From NCBI RefSeq assembly GCF_042649825.1, contig NZ_JBHSAB010000001.1, positions 434,001 to 498,000 of the forward strand: a stretch of DNA of 64,000 nt, given 5' to 3'. Position numbers and translations under genes: made by a program. This document shows, one piece after another, positions 31,477-40,879 of the stretch (the stretch's first letter is position 1; each line of letters starts with the position of its first letter). The stretch comes from Legionella_C dresdenensis (GTDB taxonomy: Bacteria > Pseudomonadota > Gammaproteobacteria > Legionellales > Legionellaceae). The notes below the pieces were generated by a model. It was not told the origin of the DNA. It saw only the letters and a program-made list of their open reading frames with translations, and did no database searches.

Positions 31477-33954
31477 CTAGTTAAAACCGGGCATACTACT
31501 TTCAAAAAAAACATTTTGATTTTGCTCATAGGTAATCACTTTGGGTACCTCAGTATTGTTTACTTCCAAAATTCCTTCTTCAACAAAGGTTGAAAATATA
31601 TCGGGATCTGTTATTAAATCAAACATATTTTGTCCATTTTCAAGACATACAGAAGTATCTGCACCTTCACTAATCAAAAATTGAATGGCTTCAAGATTGT
31701 TATTTTCTGCAGCAATAAGTAGAGCTGTGTATCCATCACCGCCAGAAAAATCTATAGAAGCACCCCTTGCCAAAGAATTTCGCATAGCCTTAATATTGCC
31801 TTGGGAAGCTGCAATTAAAAATTCATAACTTTTTAATAATACATATCCATGGGACTGGCTTAATGCAAGATCACTTGCTTTTTCACCATGCTTATTAGTT
31901 ATAAGAGGATTTGCGCCTTGCTTTAGCAGATATTCAACTAATCGCTCATTTTCAGCATCAACTGCAATCATTAATGCAGTATATCCATCTTTATTTTGAA
32001 AATTTATATCAGCACCCTCCATCAAAAACTCTTTCACCTTTTGCATTCGAACGTCATACCCACTTACATATTCTAAAAACAGGGTATTTGTTCGTTCTTG
32101 TACTGGTAACTTATTTAATAACGCTTTTTTCTCTAGCTTTAACAATAAATCATGGATTGATGAGCCAACGGGTGCCAGATCACTTGCTTTTTGCCCAAAA
32201 GAGTTTGTTACAAATGGATCAAATTTCGGCATCTTTGCAAGATATTCAGCTACTTCATAATTTCTATAAGCTATAGCTAACATAACCAGGGTATACTCAT
32301 TGTATGGTGATAAAAGTACGTTAATATCATAGTCTTCCCGTTCACAACCGATAAACTCACAGATACTTTCCGTACATTCTTTATTCATAAGTTGTTTAGC
32401 AAGAGAATCAATGTGAGAAAGTTTCGATTTATAATAAGCTAATTTTTCCTCCTTTTTTTGGGATAAGACCGATTGAATGCGCTTAGCTTCCTCTATTTTT
32501 ATGCGCTTTTTATTCTCTTTTTCGTTTAATATTTCTTTCTCAACTATAATCCTTAATAGCTCATTTGTATTCAATGGGCGCTGCAGTTCTTTTTCTGCTT
32601 TTTCTATTAAAGGCTTTGCCCGATACATTGCATCCCTTCTTTGAACTATAGCTGCATCCAGCCTCCAATTTTCTTCCCGTGTACGCACTTCGCTTTCTGT
32701 TTTTCTCTTAGTTTCTTCACTTAACTTAATCTTTTCTAGTTTTTCTAATTCTTTTAGCTCTTCAAGTTTTCTTGTCTCTTCTCGTTTTTTGGCTTTTATT
32801 TCTTTTTTAATCTCTTCTCTAAAATCAGCTTCTTCTTGTAATCTGGCTTTTACTTTTAATCTGACGGCTTCAAATTTTTCAACACTGTCATGACTGCCCC
32901 AGATTTGCGAGCGAGCCTCCTCTAACAATCTGGATTCTTCCAGCCAGTTAGCTTCCCCCTGCTTTCTAGCTTCTAACGACTTTCTGGCTTCTTCCAGCTT
33001 TCTGGCTTCTTCCAGCTTTCTGGCTTCTTCCAGCTTTCTGGCTTCTTCCAGCTTTCTGGCTTCTTCCAACTTTCTGGCTTCTTCCAACTTTCTGGCCTCT
33101 TCCAACTTTCTGGCTTCCTCCCTTTTTCTGGCTTCTACCAGCATTCTGGCTTCTTCTGGTAATTTGTCTTCCTCCAGCTTTCTTGCCTCCTCCAACTTTC
33201 TTGACTCCTCTAGCTTTCTTGCCTCCTCCAGCTTTCTTGCCTCCTTCAGCTTTCTTAACTCCTCCAGCTTTATTGCCTCTTCCAGCTTTCTTGCCTCTTC
33301 CAACTTTCTTGCCTCTTCCAACTTTCTGGCCTCTTCCAATTTTCTGACCTCTTCCAACTTTCTGGCCTCTTCCTGCTTTCTAGCCTCTTCTTGCTTTCTA
33401 GCCTCTTCCAGCTTTCTAGCTTCTTCCTCCGCTCTAAGCTTCTCTTGCCTTTCAGCTTCTCGTTCTTTAATCAGTTTCTTCCTTTTAACCTCTTCTTCTC
33501 TGAGCTTCACTTGTTCCGGAAATGTAAGTTTTTCAACATTAGGCATATCCGTAAAAGCTTGAGGGCAAGGAGAAATTACCAGCATATCTGGTCTTAAGTG
33601 CAATTTAAAAACTGTTTCATAGAGTGAATCTTTTGAAAATGTTGACCAAAAACCGCCCAATTCTTTCGACGCATAAAAACCGCTAGTTCTACAAAATATG
33701 GCATCTGATGAAAACTTCATTTGATTACTATATTTTCCAAAGACCATACTTGCTGTCCATAAATACCTGCAGTTATCAACCGGTCCAGATATAAAAATAC
33801 CACCATTTTTTGGTGTGGGACACTCATCTGCCCTAGACAGCAAATAGCTAATCATAGCCATAGCAAATCGGACTCTATCTGCTTCATTTATTGGAAATAC
33901 CTCCTTTGGTATATCTCCGACGGATTTTTCATTCTGGTTACTATTACCATACAT
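31477..33954 (-). CDS. ankyrin protein with long KLEEARK coiled coil
   Basis: An 825-residue protein. The N-terminal 150 residues form an unrecognised domain (FAMAMISYLLSRADECP..., LHLRPDMLVISPCP). Residues about 160-500 are a charged coiled coil dominated by near-perfect 6-residue KLEEAR units, about thirty copies. Two clusters of ankyrin repeats follow: about 535-585 and 640-800 (DGYTALMIAVDAENERLVEYLLKQGANPLITNKHGEKASDLA, GDGYTALLIAAENNNLEAIQFLISEGADTS). No signal peptide or membrane segment. The ankyrin consensus is close to that of the adjacent SUKH fusion, suggesting local duplication. The repeated DNA makes length variation likely. Confidence 0.8.
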   Translation of the reverse strand: MYGNSNQNEKSVGDIPKEVFPINEADRVRFAMAMISYLLSRADECPTPKNGGIFISGPVDNCRYLWTASMVFGKYSNQMKFSSDAIFCRTSGFYASKELGGFWSTFSKDSLYETVFKLHLRPDMLVISPCPQAFTDMPNVEKLTFPEQVKLREEEVKRKKLIKEREAERQEKLRAEEEARKLEEARKQEEARKQEEARKLEEVRKLEEARKLEEARKLEEARKLEEAIKLEELRKLKEARKLEEARKLEESRKLEEARKLEEDKLPEEARMLVEARKREEARKLEEARKLEEARKLEEARKLEEARKLEEARKLEEARKLEEARKSLEARKQGEANWLEESRLLEEARSQIWGSHDSVEKFEAVRLKVKARLQEEADFREEIKKEIKAKKREETRKLEELKELEKLEKIKLSEETKRKTESEVRTREENWRLDAAIVQRRDAMYRAKPLIEKAEKELQRPLNTNELLRIIVEKEILNEKENKKRIKIEEAKRIQSVLSQKKEEKLAYYKSKLSHIDSLAKQLMNKECTESICEFIGCEREDYDINVLLSPYNEYTLVMLAIAYRNYEVAEYLAKMPKFDPFVTNSFGQKASDLAPVGSSIHDLLLKLEKKALLNKLPVQERTNTLFLEYVSGYDVRMQKVKEFLMEGADINFQNKDGYTALMIAVDAENERLVEYLLKQGANPLITNKHGEKASDLALSQSHGYVLLKSYEFLIAASQGNIKAMRNSLARGASIDFSGGDGYTALLIAAENNNLEAIQFLISEGADTSVCLENGQNMFDLITDPDIFSTFVEEGILEVNNTEVPKVITYEQNQNVFFESSMPGFN

Positions 33955-34291
33955 TTCTGATATTCCTTTTATTATCCAAATTAATTGCGAGGATTAATCA
34001 ATCTTATTGATTTTATTAACTAAATTTCCATTCAAGTTATTGAATTTTTTTGAATTATATTAACGCATTTTTTTCAAGTCAATTGAAATGTCAGCCATTA
34101 TAAATTTCTATCTAACAATACATATAACAACTGCTATGAAAAATAATATTTTTTTCGTGCAGAACAATATTTGTAGGCTGGGTCGAAACCACCACATATT
34201 GCCTTGTACAAAGTATTTTTTTATAGAGTAATTATAAATTTTTCTCTCCTTTGTTATAATATTCCCTAAAATTTCTTATTAGCGTTTTAAA
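33955..34291. other. AT-rich divergent intergenic region
   Basis: About 337 bases, very AT-rich, between the coiled-coil ankyrin gene (minus) and the DUF4272 gene (plus). A good TATAAT lies at 34255-34260, 31 bases before the DUF4272 ATG, without a good -35. GTAGGCTGGGTCG near 34172 is a fragment of the GTAGGTTGGGTCG repeat seen at 57521. No gene or RNA is visible. Confidence 0.6.
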
Positions 34292-34945
34292 ATGTCTGAA
34301 AAAAATAGTATGGATTTACAAAAGGTTAAAGCCAACTCCGAAGCTTTTGTCATTAATGCTGGCGGTAAAGTATTAGACTGGCTACCAATTATTGAATGGA
34401 GTGAGCCGCGACCATTACAAGATATAATAGAACGAGCATTAATTATAAACGCCATGTATCAGCTACACATTGGAGCGCCGAAACAGTATATTGCTGAATG
34501 GTTAAGCAGAAACAATCTTTCACATGCGTTAAGTTCCCAAGAAGCGTCAATTTTTGACAATCCTTCCTTCAACTTAACCGATGATGAAAATTTTTATCTA
34601 TATTTTTCATTAGATGCATTATGGGCAATTGCCTGGGCAACCAATTTGACTAATGATTTATCGTTCAATGAGCCTATAGGAAGCGAGTTAGCTCAATTAA
34701 GTCCTAACTTGCAACTTAATGAGAATGGCGATAAATACATTAAAATGATGCGATTAAGGTCTACTATTGAATTATATTCAATGCGTGATTTGTATTACAG
34801 GCTGCATTGGTGGTTACAAAATGAGTTTGATAATACTGCGCTGGTAGATGAGCAGCTTTATTTTTCTGTGTTAGAAAGGCGGAAAGCTCTTGAATGGATT
34901 ATGGATGTGAATAGTACATGGGATAGTGTTGATATGAGTCTGTAG
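34292..34945 (+). CDS. DUF4272 protein
   Basis: A 217-residue soluble protein. LQDIIERALIINAMYQLHIGAPKQYIAEWL, LYFSLDALWAIAWATN, LRSTIELYSMRDLYYRLHWW and the terminal ERRKALEWIM...WDSVDMS form the recurring pattern of DUF4272, a family of unknown function often found near toxin/immunity or suppressor-type genes. It is the only plus-strand gene in the ankyrin block and has its own probable -10. Its position next to an ankyrin-SUKH gene recalls immunity gene clusters, but no toxin domain is recognised here. Confidence 0.7.
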   Translation: MSEKNSMDLQKVKANSEAFVINAGGKVLDWLPIIEWSEPRPLQDIIERALIINAMYQLHIGAPKQYIAEWLSRNNLSHALSSQEASIFDNPSFNLTDDENFYLYFSLDALWAIAWATNLTNDLSFNEPIGSELAQLSPNLQLNENGDKYIKMMRLRSTIELYSMRDLYYRLHWWLQNEFDNTALVDEQLYFSVLERRKALEWIMDVNSTWDSVDMSL

Positions 34946-34977
34946 GAATTGAGTGTTGAGCTTTACAGTCCAACATT

Positions 34978-35007
34978 CCTTAATTACGCTGCGCTGCATC
35001 AAGGCTA
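34978..35007. repeat. CCTTAATTACGCTGCGCTGC repeat
   Basis: Copy of a small dispersed sequence also at 45321-45349 and 46293-46322, in which CCTTGAT and ATCAAGG can pair around TACGCTNCGCTGC. It is preceded here by a worn GTTGAGC-type hairpin at 34954-34973. All are intergenic. Confidence 0.55.
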
Positions 35008-35053
35008 AGTCCAGTTTGAGTTAAAGTTCTCTTATGTACAATTGTTGTTCATT

Positions 35054-37339
35054 TTAATTAGACCCTGGGCCTGAAAGCCTGGGTTGCTTACTCCGATGCT
35101 CTACCTCTTCGCATTCTTTGCCTTTCTCCTTAGCGCCTTCCTGTTCAATCGCTCTTTTTAGCCCTTTGGGTGCACCAAGCAAGGTTATCGACAAGTAACT
35201 GCTTAACTTATAGTCAAAATCATTTTTACCTGCTATTGCCAGATTCATTTGTTCTGTATCTTTTGCTTCTCGAATTTTACTGAAAAAATAAGCATCAGAT
35301 TCATAAATATTGCGAAGCACAAATTGAGCGCTTAAAAATTGTAGAGAAGGTACTTCCTGGTACAGGCGGAAATGCATTGAATTGAACAGGCATTGACATT
35401 TCCTAATATAATCGCCCGAAACATCCCCGGTTTTTAAGCTTAATAAATGCATGCGCATGGCTTTGTATATGGGAATTGCCTGATAGTGCTTAATGAAGGA
35501 CAATGCCTCTTGTTTGGCTTGCAAATCAGCAGTTTCATCCGAACTAAAAATTGTGATGACGGCTAAAATGTAATTCGCTTCAAATTCCAGTTTATTTATT
35601 AAATCTTTAACCGACTTGAGATACTGTATTTCCTGAGCAAGCGTATGAGCAGTTTTGGTCGGATTGTTAAGCTTATCACCAGCTTCTAAACATTTTTTCC
35701 GCTGCTCTTTTAAATTATGAGCGATTTGATTAACCTCATTAAACAAAGTGGTAAATACTTGATCGTGATCAGTATAATTAGCCGCTTTTAACCGCTCGGA
35801 CAGTTGCACTTCAAAGCCATCAAATTTATCCAATAAGCTCTCTATTTGGTGAAAAATTGCTGATAACCCTCCATTCCATGTCAAAGGAGGAAAAGGAATT
35901 TTAATAAATTTAAAATTATTGAGTACAAATTGTTCGTTGATATTAAGTAAATGCCTAAGTTCCTCCTGTAAATTACTATTCTTATCAAGTGTGGAAAGCC
36001 TGGCAAAATCATGTTCATCTAAAATTAGTTTTTTACGGAGGATGGACGGTATATTATCTGGAAATTTGCTATTAAATGCTAAAATCGGTTTCATTGCTTC
36101 GGCAAATGTCTCCATTATTTTAGCTTGCTCTTCAGTCAGATTAAAGCCAATGGCACCTCCAAACATTGCCAATAATTCCAGAAGTTTAAACACCGCTGAA
36201 TTGAGTTTACTATAATCCTCATAGGTTTTTTTATAAGTTGCCAAAACAATTCGAAAATGCCTGTTTAACATGGACTCATGCCGCTTAAATCCCAAATTAC
36301 TATTAAATCCCAAACTGACTAATTTCCAGCACAACTCTTCAATTTCAGCAACAGACTCTGGTTCAAGCGCCAGTGTTGGATTTTGACTCAAAGCAGAAAA
36401 AACAAGATCTAAAAGAGAATCATAATCGCATAGAATTGAACGCCTGGTATAGGTTGTGTAGTTATCTACGAGGTAACTGGCAACAGAACATCTTAGGCGC
36501 TTGACAGCAAAAGCCAATGCACTGTGTTCTCCGGGTAATAGCTGCAACGGTTCAAGACTTAGTAAATATTCCACCATGGGAATATTCCCTCTATCTATAG
36601 CGATTTCGACTGGAGTCCATCCGTGTCTACCTTTCTCAACAATCGAAATCATTCCTGAATAAGTCTCTAGCAAAGACTTTAACAAATCAAGCTTATCATC
36701 TGCAACCAATTCATGTACTAACATGTGCCGAACCTGGTCCCAAACTATATGAAATGTTTTTTTACTAATAATGCGCTTTATTAATTCGGTTAAAGATTTA
36801 TATAGGGCACGCCCTATTACTGATGCGATATAATTATTTTGTAAAAAGTTATCAATTAAATAATCAACCGCCTGTTGCTTTCTTTGAATTTCAGCCAGGG
36901 ATATTGCCTCAGTTAGCGAAAATTTGTTATCGTACTGTAGATAAAACTTGATAAGCCCCTCATTTTGCCGTTCAGCTGCTTGAACAAACATATGGTTGCG
37001 TGTCTCATACGGTATGGTAGTTGCTTTATGCCTGACGGCCAGCCTTATCATTAATTCCGTGTGTGCCGGGTTGAAATTTGCATTAAAAAACAAGGGATTA
37101 TGCTCGTCAAGTTTTTCTAGCGGCTGTTGTCCATACATTGAAGGCCTATAACGGGATGAGAAAATCCCACAAAATATCTCGATATATTCTCTAACTTTTG
37201 GATATTCAATAATTTTGTCCAGTACAAACAACAAAGGATCGACATTTTGCAAACGACCAGTTGCCAGCTTTCTCGGTATACAGTGTTGCCGCAATAAACT
37301 CTTCATGACATCGAAACGGGCTTTTTCAAGCGCAATCAC
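35054..37339 (-). CDS. large ankyrin-like protein, probably 5'-truncated
   Basis: A 761-codon frame from a GTG at 37339. The open frame continues upstream to a TGA near 37390 and that part already encodes an ankyrin-like helix pair (EGITPFVIALEKARFDVMKSLL), so the true N-terminus seems missing; no ATG or ribosome site is available. An ankyrin repeat is visible at about 240-270 (HGWTPVEIAIDRGNIPMVEYLLS). The remainder is helical with a Lys/Glu coiled segment near 480-570 and a charged C-terminus (EQEGAKEKGKECEEVEHRSK). It abuts murE, only 33-83 bases away. It may be a remnant of a larger effector-like gene or use GTG; I favour truncation. Confidence 0.6.
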   Translation of the reverse strand: MIALEKARFDVMKSLLRQHCIPRKLATGRLQNVDPLLFVLDKIIEYPKVREYIEIFCGIFSSRYRPSMYGQQPLEKLDEHNPLFFNANFNPAHTELMIRLAVRHKATTIPYETRNHMFVQAAERQNEGLIKFYLQYDNKFSLTEAISLAEIQRKQQAVDYLIDNFLQNNYIASVIGRALYKSLTELIKRIISKKTFHIVWDQVRHMLVHELVADDKLDLLKSLLETYSGMISIVEKGRHGWTPVEIAIDRGNIPMVEYLLSLEPLQLLPGEHSALAFAVKRLRCSVASYLVDNYTTYTRRSILCDYDSLLDLVFSALSQNPTLALEPESVAEIEELCWKLVSLGFNSNLGFKRHESMLNRHFRIVLATYKKTYEDYSKLNSAVFKLLELLAMFGGAIGFNLTEEQAKIMETFAEAMKPILAFNSKFPDNIPSILRKKLILDEHDFARLSTLDKNSNLQEELRHLLNINEQFVLNNFKFIKIPFPPLTWNGGLSAIFHQIESLLDKFDGFEVQLSERLKAANYTDHDQVFTTLFNEVNQIAHNLKEQRKKCLEAGDKLNNPTKTAHTLAQEIQYLKSVKDLINKLEFEANYILAVITIFSSDETADLQAKQEALSFIKHYQAIPIYKAMRMHLLSLKTGDVSGDYIRKCQCLFNSMHFRLYQEVPSLQFLSAQFVLRNIYESDAYFFSKIREAKDTEQMNLAIAGKNDFDYKLSSYLSITLLGAPKGLKRAIEQEGAKEKGKECEEVEHRSKQPRLSGPGSN

Positions 37340-37422
37340 AAACGGCGTTATACCTTCATCAATACCAGAAGTTAACGGGTTTCACTGTTACAATCTACAC
37401 CGATTCAGTATTAAAATGTTAG

Positions 37423-38874
37423 TTACGCTTTTAATTTTTTGATTTCCTGCTGATCAGAAAAATCAAAGCGGGTCTGGCCTATTTGCTGGTAGGATTCATG
37501 GCCTTTTCCGGCGACTAAAATAATATCATCGGCTGTTGCCAGGTTGATTGCTTTTTCTATTGCCTGACGGCGGTCGATGATTTTGTAGATACCGGTTTTT
37601 TTAGCCTGAATACCCTGTTCGATATCGTGCAAAATCTGCTCGGGATCCTCTGTTCTGGGGTTGTCGCTGGTAATAATAGCGATATCGGCGTAATCGCAGG
37701 CAATTTTGCCCATGAGCGGCCGTTTGGTTTTATCTCTGTCGCCGCCGCAGCCGAAGACAACGATGATTTTATCTTTCTTTACTTTGGCAAGCGTTGCCAG
37801 AACATTCTCCAGCGCATCAGGCGTATGGGCATAATCAACGATTGCATACGGTTTCTGGCTGACTACTTCCATTCGGCCAGGCGCAGGTTTCAGTTTTTGC
37901 ATTACCGCCAGAACATGTTCTGCGGAATAACCGTTGAGCATCAGACTGGTAAAAATGGCCAAGGCGTTATAGATATTAAAAAATCCGAGCGCCTGAATAA
38001 CCATTTCATGTCTGCCCCAGGGCGATTCGACTTCAATGCGTGTTCCGGCTAAATTAATATCCCAGCTAACCGCTCTGACATCCGCAGGATTTTTAATACC
38101 GTAAGTCACTACTTCACAATTTTTATGTGCAGCAGCCTTCATTAAACCGGCATAAGCGTCATCATTATTAATAATGGCTTGTTGCAGTGAGCCGACTGCG
38201 AACAGTTTTGCCTTGGCCGCCGCATAAGCTTCCATAGTCTGATGAAAATCGAGGTGATCATGGGTCAGGTTAGTAAAAATCGCCTGTCTGAAAGCAATTT
38301 CATCAACTCGATGCAGCGCCAGCGCATGAGAAGACACTTCCATACATGCCTGTTCAATGCCGCTTTTCAGATAATCGTGGAATAACCCTTGCAAACAAAG
38401 CGCATCCGGGGTTGTGTTATTCAGTGGCTGAATAGCGCTGACCTGCCCCTGCCCCAGAGTGCCGATATAAGCGGAATCATGACCCAACAGCTCATGAGCC
38501 TGCGCCAGCTGATAGGCAATTGTGGTTTTGCCATTGGTACCGGTAACGCCGGTTACTGTCAGCGCACGTGATGGCTCCTGGTAAAAACGGCTGGCGATCA
38601 GCGCCAGTAAGTTAGCCAGATTGGGAACAGGAACCATGGTCACAGTAGTGGGTAACAGTACCCCGACAGGCCAGTTTTCCGGCTCATAAACTATCGCTGC
38701 AGCTCCAGCTGAAATTGCCTGATTAACAAAAAGCCGGCCATCGGTTGCAGCGCCAGGATAGGCGATAAATAAATAACCCGGCTTTACCTTACGGCTATCA
38801 TTATGCAATCCAACAATGTCGCAATCAGTGATTGCATGCTTGAGCCAAGGGTGCAGCAGTTCTGTCAGTTTCAT
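37423..38874 (-). CDS. murE: UDP-MurNAc-tripeptide synthetase
   Basis: Adds the third amino acid (meso-diaminopimelate in gammaproteobacteria) to UDP-MurNAc-L-Ala-D-Glu. GVTGTNGKTTIAYQLAQ near 109 binds ATP; TNLTHDHLDFHQTMEAYAAAK near 202 carries the carbamylated-lysine area; DYAHTPDALENVL near 352 is conserved; TSDNPRTEDPEQI near 405 contains the DNPR motif that marks the meso-DAP type. At 483 residues it is complete. It follows ftsI by 2 bases. The usual next gene murF is absent; an ankyrin gene fragment follows instead. Confidence 0.97.
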   Translation of the reverse strand: MKLTELLHPWLKHAITDCDIVGLHNDSRKVKPGYLFIAYPGAATDGRLFVNQAISAGAAAIVYEPENWPVGVLLPTTVTMVPVPNLANLLALIASRFYQEPSRALTVTGVTGTNGKTTIAYQLAQAHELLGHDSAYIGTLGQGQVSAIQPLNNTTPDALCLQGLFHDYLKSGIEQACMEVSSHALALHRVDEIAFRQAIFTNLTHDHLDFHQTMEAYAAAKAKLFAVGSLQQAIINNDDAYAGLMKAAAHKNCEVVTYGIKNPADVRAVSWDINLAGTRIEVESPWGRHEMVIQALGFFNIYNALAIFTSLMLNGYSAEHVLAVMQKLKPAPGRMEVVSQKPYAIVDYAHTPDALENVLATLAKVKKDKIIVVFGCGGDRDKTKRPLMGKIACDYADIAIITSDNPRTEDPEQILHDIEQGIQAKKTGIYKIIDRRQAIEKAINLATADDIILVAGKGHESYQQIGQTRFDFSDQQEIKKLKA

Positions 38875-38876
38875 AA

Positions 38877-40544
38877 TTATTTACCTGTTGTGTTATCGGG
38901 GGGAACATCCAGGGTTCGTAACGCGCCCGCCATGACTTTAGCAAAGAGCGGGCCGGCAACTGCGCCGCCATAGTAACCGCTTCGTGTCGGTTCATGGATA
39001 ACTACTACAACCGCAAGCCTTGGATTTGATACCGGAGCAATACCGGCAAAGCTTGAAATATGTCGATTGGCCTCATAGCCTTTTTTGCCAGCAATACGGG
39101 CTGTACCGGTTTTACCCGCTACCCGATAGCCCGGAACACGCGCTTGCTTTCCAGTACCTTCGTTACCCAGCACAGCTTCCATCATCGCTAAAACCTGAGC
39201 AGCAGTTTTTTCATCCATAACCTGCTCTCTAACCACATTTGTTTCACCATGTAACAGAGTCACCGGAGTAACCTTGCCATGATTGGCAAAAATCATATAG
39301 GCTTTCGCCAGTTGCAATACAGTCACAGACATACCATAGCCAAAGCTGACCGTAGCCAATACGAATGGATTGGCATCTTTTGCTTTTACTATGCCGCCAT
39401 CGCTTTCACCAGGATAACCGCTTTCAGTACGCTGGCCAAACCCGCTGCGTTGCAACAGTCCAAGCAATTGCTCCGGCGGACTTAACAAAATCATTTTGGT
39501 CACGCCAACGTTCGAAGAATGCTGCAATACGCCGGTTACGTCGAGTACGCCATAGTTATGAACATCGCGGATCGTGTGGCCATGAACAGTCATCCAGCTG
39601 GGCCTGGTATCAATAATGGTTTGCGGCGTGATCAAGCCGCTGCCCAGCGCACTGGCAATACTAAATGGCTTAATAACCGAACCCGGCTCAAAAGTATCGG
39701 TAATCGCCTTATTGCGGTAACTGTCGCGCGTATAGCGTTCACGGGCATTGGGATTAAAGGATGGCGCGTTTGCTGCAGCCAGAATCTCGCCGGTTTGAGT
39801 ATCAACAACAACAACCGAGCCGGATTTGGCCGAGAATTTCTCCAGAGTATTGGTAAGTTCATTATAGGCCAGATACTGAATACGTCTATCGATGCTCAAA
39901 ACCAGATCGTGGCCCGGTCGGGGCTCTTTTAATACGCCAAGTTCTTCAATAACCCGGCCAGTCCGATCTTTTAAAACCCGTTTCTTGCCTGGCACTCCCA
40001 TTAACCAATCCTGATAGGCAAGCTCCAGCCCTTCGATACCGGTATCATCAATATTGGTAAACCCGATTAATTGCGCTGTGCTGTCAGCCTCCGGATAATA
40101 GCGTTTGAACTCTTGTTGAAAATTGACGCCCGGGATCTTTAACTGCTCAATTTTTCTGGCAATAGCAGGCGGTAACTGTCTTTTCAGATATAAAAATTCG
40201 CGTTTGCTGGCATGTGTCACTTGGGCTTTTAATTTTGCCTGCTGAATATTAAGCAAGCGGGCTAATTGACCAAGTTGTTCTTTTGTTGGAGAAAACTCAT
40301 GAGGATTAACCCATACTGATTTCACTGGCGTACTGACTGCCAGAGGGGTACCGTTGCGGTCAGTAATCATGCCGCGGTAAGCAGGGATATCGATCACCCG
40401 CAGGCTGCGGGCATCCCCCTGCCCTTTTAAAAATTGCCGATGCAAGACGGTCAGATCGAGCATGCGCCAACACAAAATACTTAACAACACAACAAAAAAG
40501 GTCGCGATAGTAATTAATCGCGCTTTATGCCCCTTTTTATTCAT
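38877..40544 (-). CDS. ftsI: septal peptidoglycan transpeptidase (PBP3)
   Basis: Class B penicillin-binding protein for cell division. One N-terminal membrane helix (ITIATFFVVLLSILCWRML), the class B linker domain with RGMITDRNGTPLAVS near 57, then the transpeptidase domain: nucleophile Ser in GSVIKPF (near 293), SSN (near 345) and KTGTA (near 479). The 555 residues fit FtsI. The ATG overlaps the ftsL stop by four bases. Part of the mraZ-rsmH-ftsL-ftsI-murE operon. Confidence 0.97.
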   Translation of the reverse strand: MNKKGHKARLITIATFFVVLLSILCWRMLDLTVLHRQFLKGQGDARSLRVIDIPAYRGMITDRNGTPLAVSTPVKSVWVNPHEFSPTKEQLGQLARLLNIQQAKLKAQVTHASKREFLYLKRQLPPAIARKIEQLKIPGVNFQQEFKRYYPEADSTAQLIGFTNIDDTGIEGLELAYQDWLMGVPGKKRVLKDRTGRVIEELGVLKEPRPGHDLVLSIDRRIQYLAYNELTNTLEKFSAKSGSVVVVDTQTGEILAAANAPSFNPNARERYTRDSYRNKAITDTFEPGSVIKPFSIASALGSGLITPQTIIDTRPSWMTVHGHTIRDVHNYGVLDVTGVLQHSSNVGVTKMILLSPPEQLLGLLQRSGFGQRTESGYPGESDGGIVKAKDANPFVLATVSFGYGMSVTVLQLAKAYMIFANHGKVTPVTLLHGETNVVREQVMDEKTAAQVLAMMEAVLGNEGTGKQARVPGYRVAGKTGTARIAGKKGYEANRHISSFAGIAPVSNPRLAVVVVIHEPTRSGYYGGAVAGPLFAKVMAGALRTLDVPPDNTTGK

Positions 40545-40879
40545 TTCGATTGCAATACAAACGTTTCTTTATCAGCAGGCAAGTGCATTCGCAATTCTTT
40601 GACTGCCATTGCTTCAACACGTGCCGGAGTAGCAAGGCTTGCCTGCTCAAGTAACAATTGTCCCCATTGTAATTGCAATTGATTCATTTGTTGTTCCAAT
40701 TGCTGCAATTGACTAAAGCTCGAACGTTGCTCATTGGTCGTATACACAACCACTATTGCACTGACCAAGACTGCAAGCAACAGAGTTAATAACAGGCACA
40801 CTTGTCCAGATAGTCTCATAGCACTTAATTGTCCATTAAATAAATTGCTTTGATTAATCGCCCTGGCTGCGGCATTCAT
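40541..40879 (-). CDS. ftsL: cell division protein FtsL
   Basis: Bitopic divisome protein of 112 residues: short cytoplasmic part, one membrane helix (VCLLLTLLLAVLVSAIVVVY) and a periplasmic leucine-zipper-like coiled coil (FSQLQQLEQQMNQLQLQWGQLLLEQ). Sequence conservation in FtsL is low, but the position between rsmH and ftsI and the topology identify it. Overlaps both neighbours by four bases. The start may instead be the second ATG at residue 21 (40819), which would leave almost no cytoplasmic tail. Confidence 0.92.
   Translation of the reverse strand: MNAAARAINQSNLFNGQLSAMRLSGQVCLLLTLLLAVLVSAIVVVYTTNEQRSSFSQLQQLEQQMNQLQLQWGQLLLEQASLATPARVEAMAVKELRMHLPADKETFVLQSK

Noticed and set aside
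33164..33562. Plus-strand Ser/Phe/Leu repeat frame (SSFLAS)
   Set aside because: Reverse complement of the KLEEAR repeat; no ribosome site and no independent composition.
39519..39932. 137-codon plus-strand frame inside ftsI
   Set aside because: Antisense of the conserved transpeptidase/linker region; ftsI is intact.
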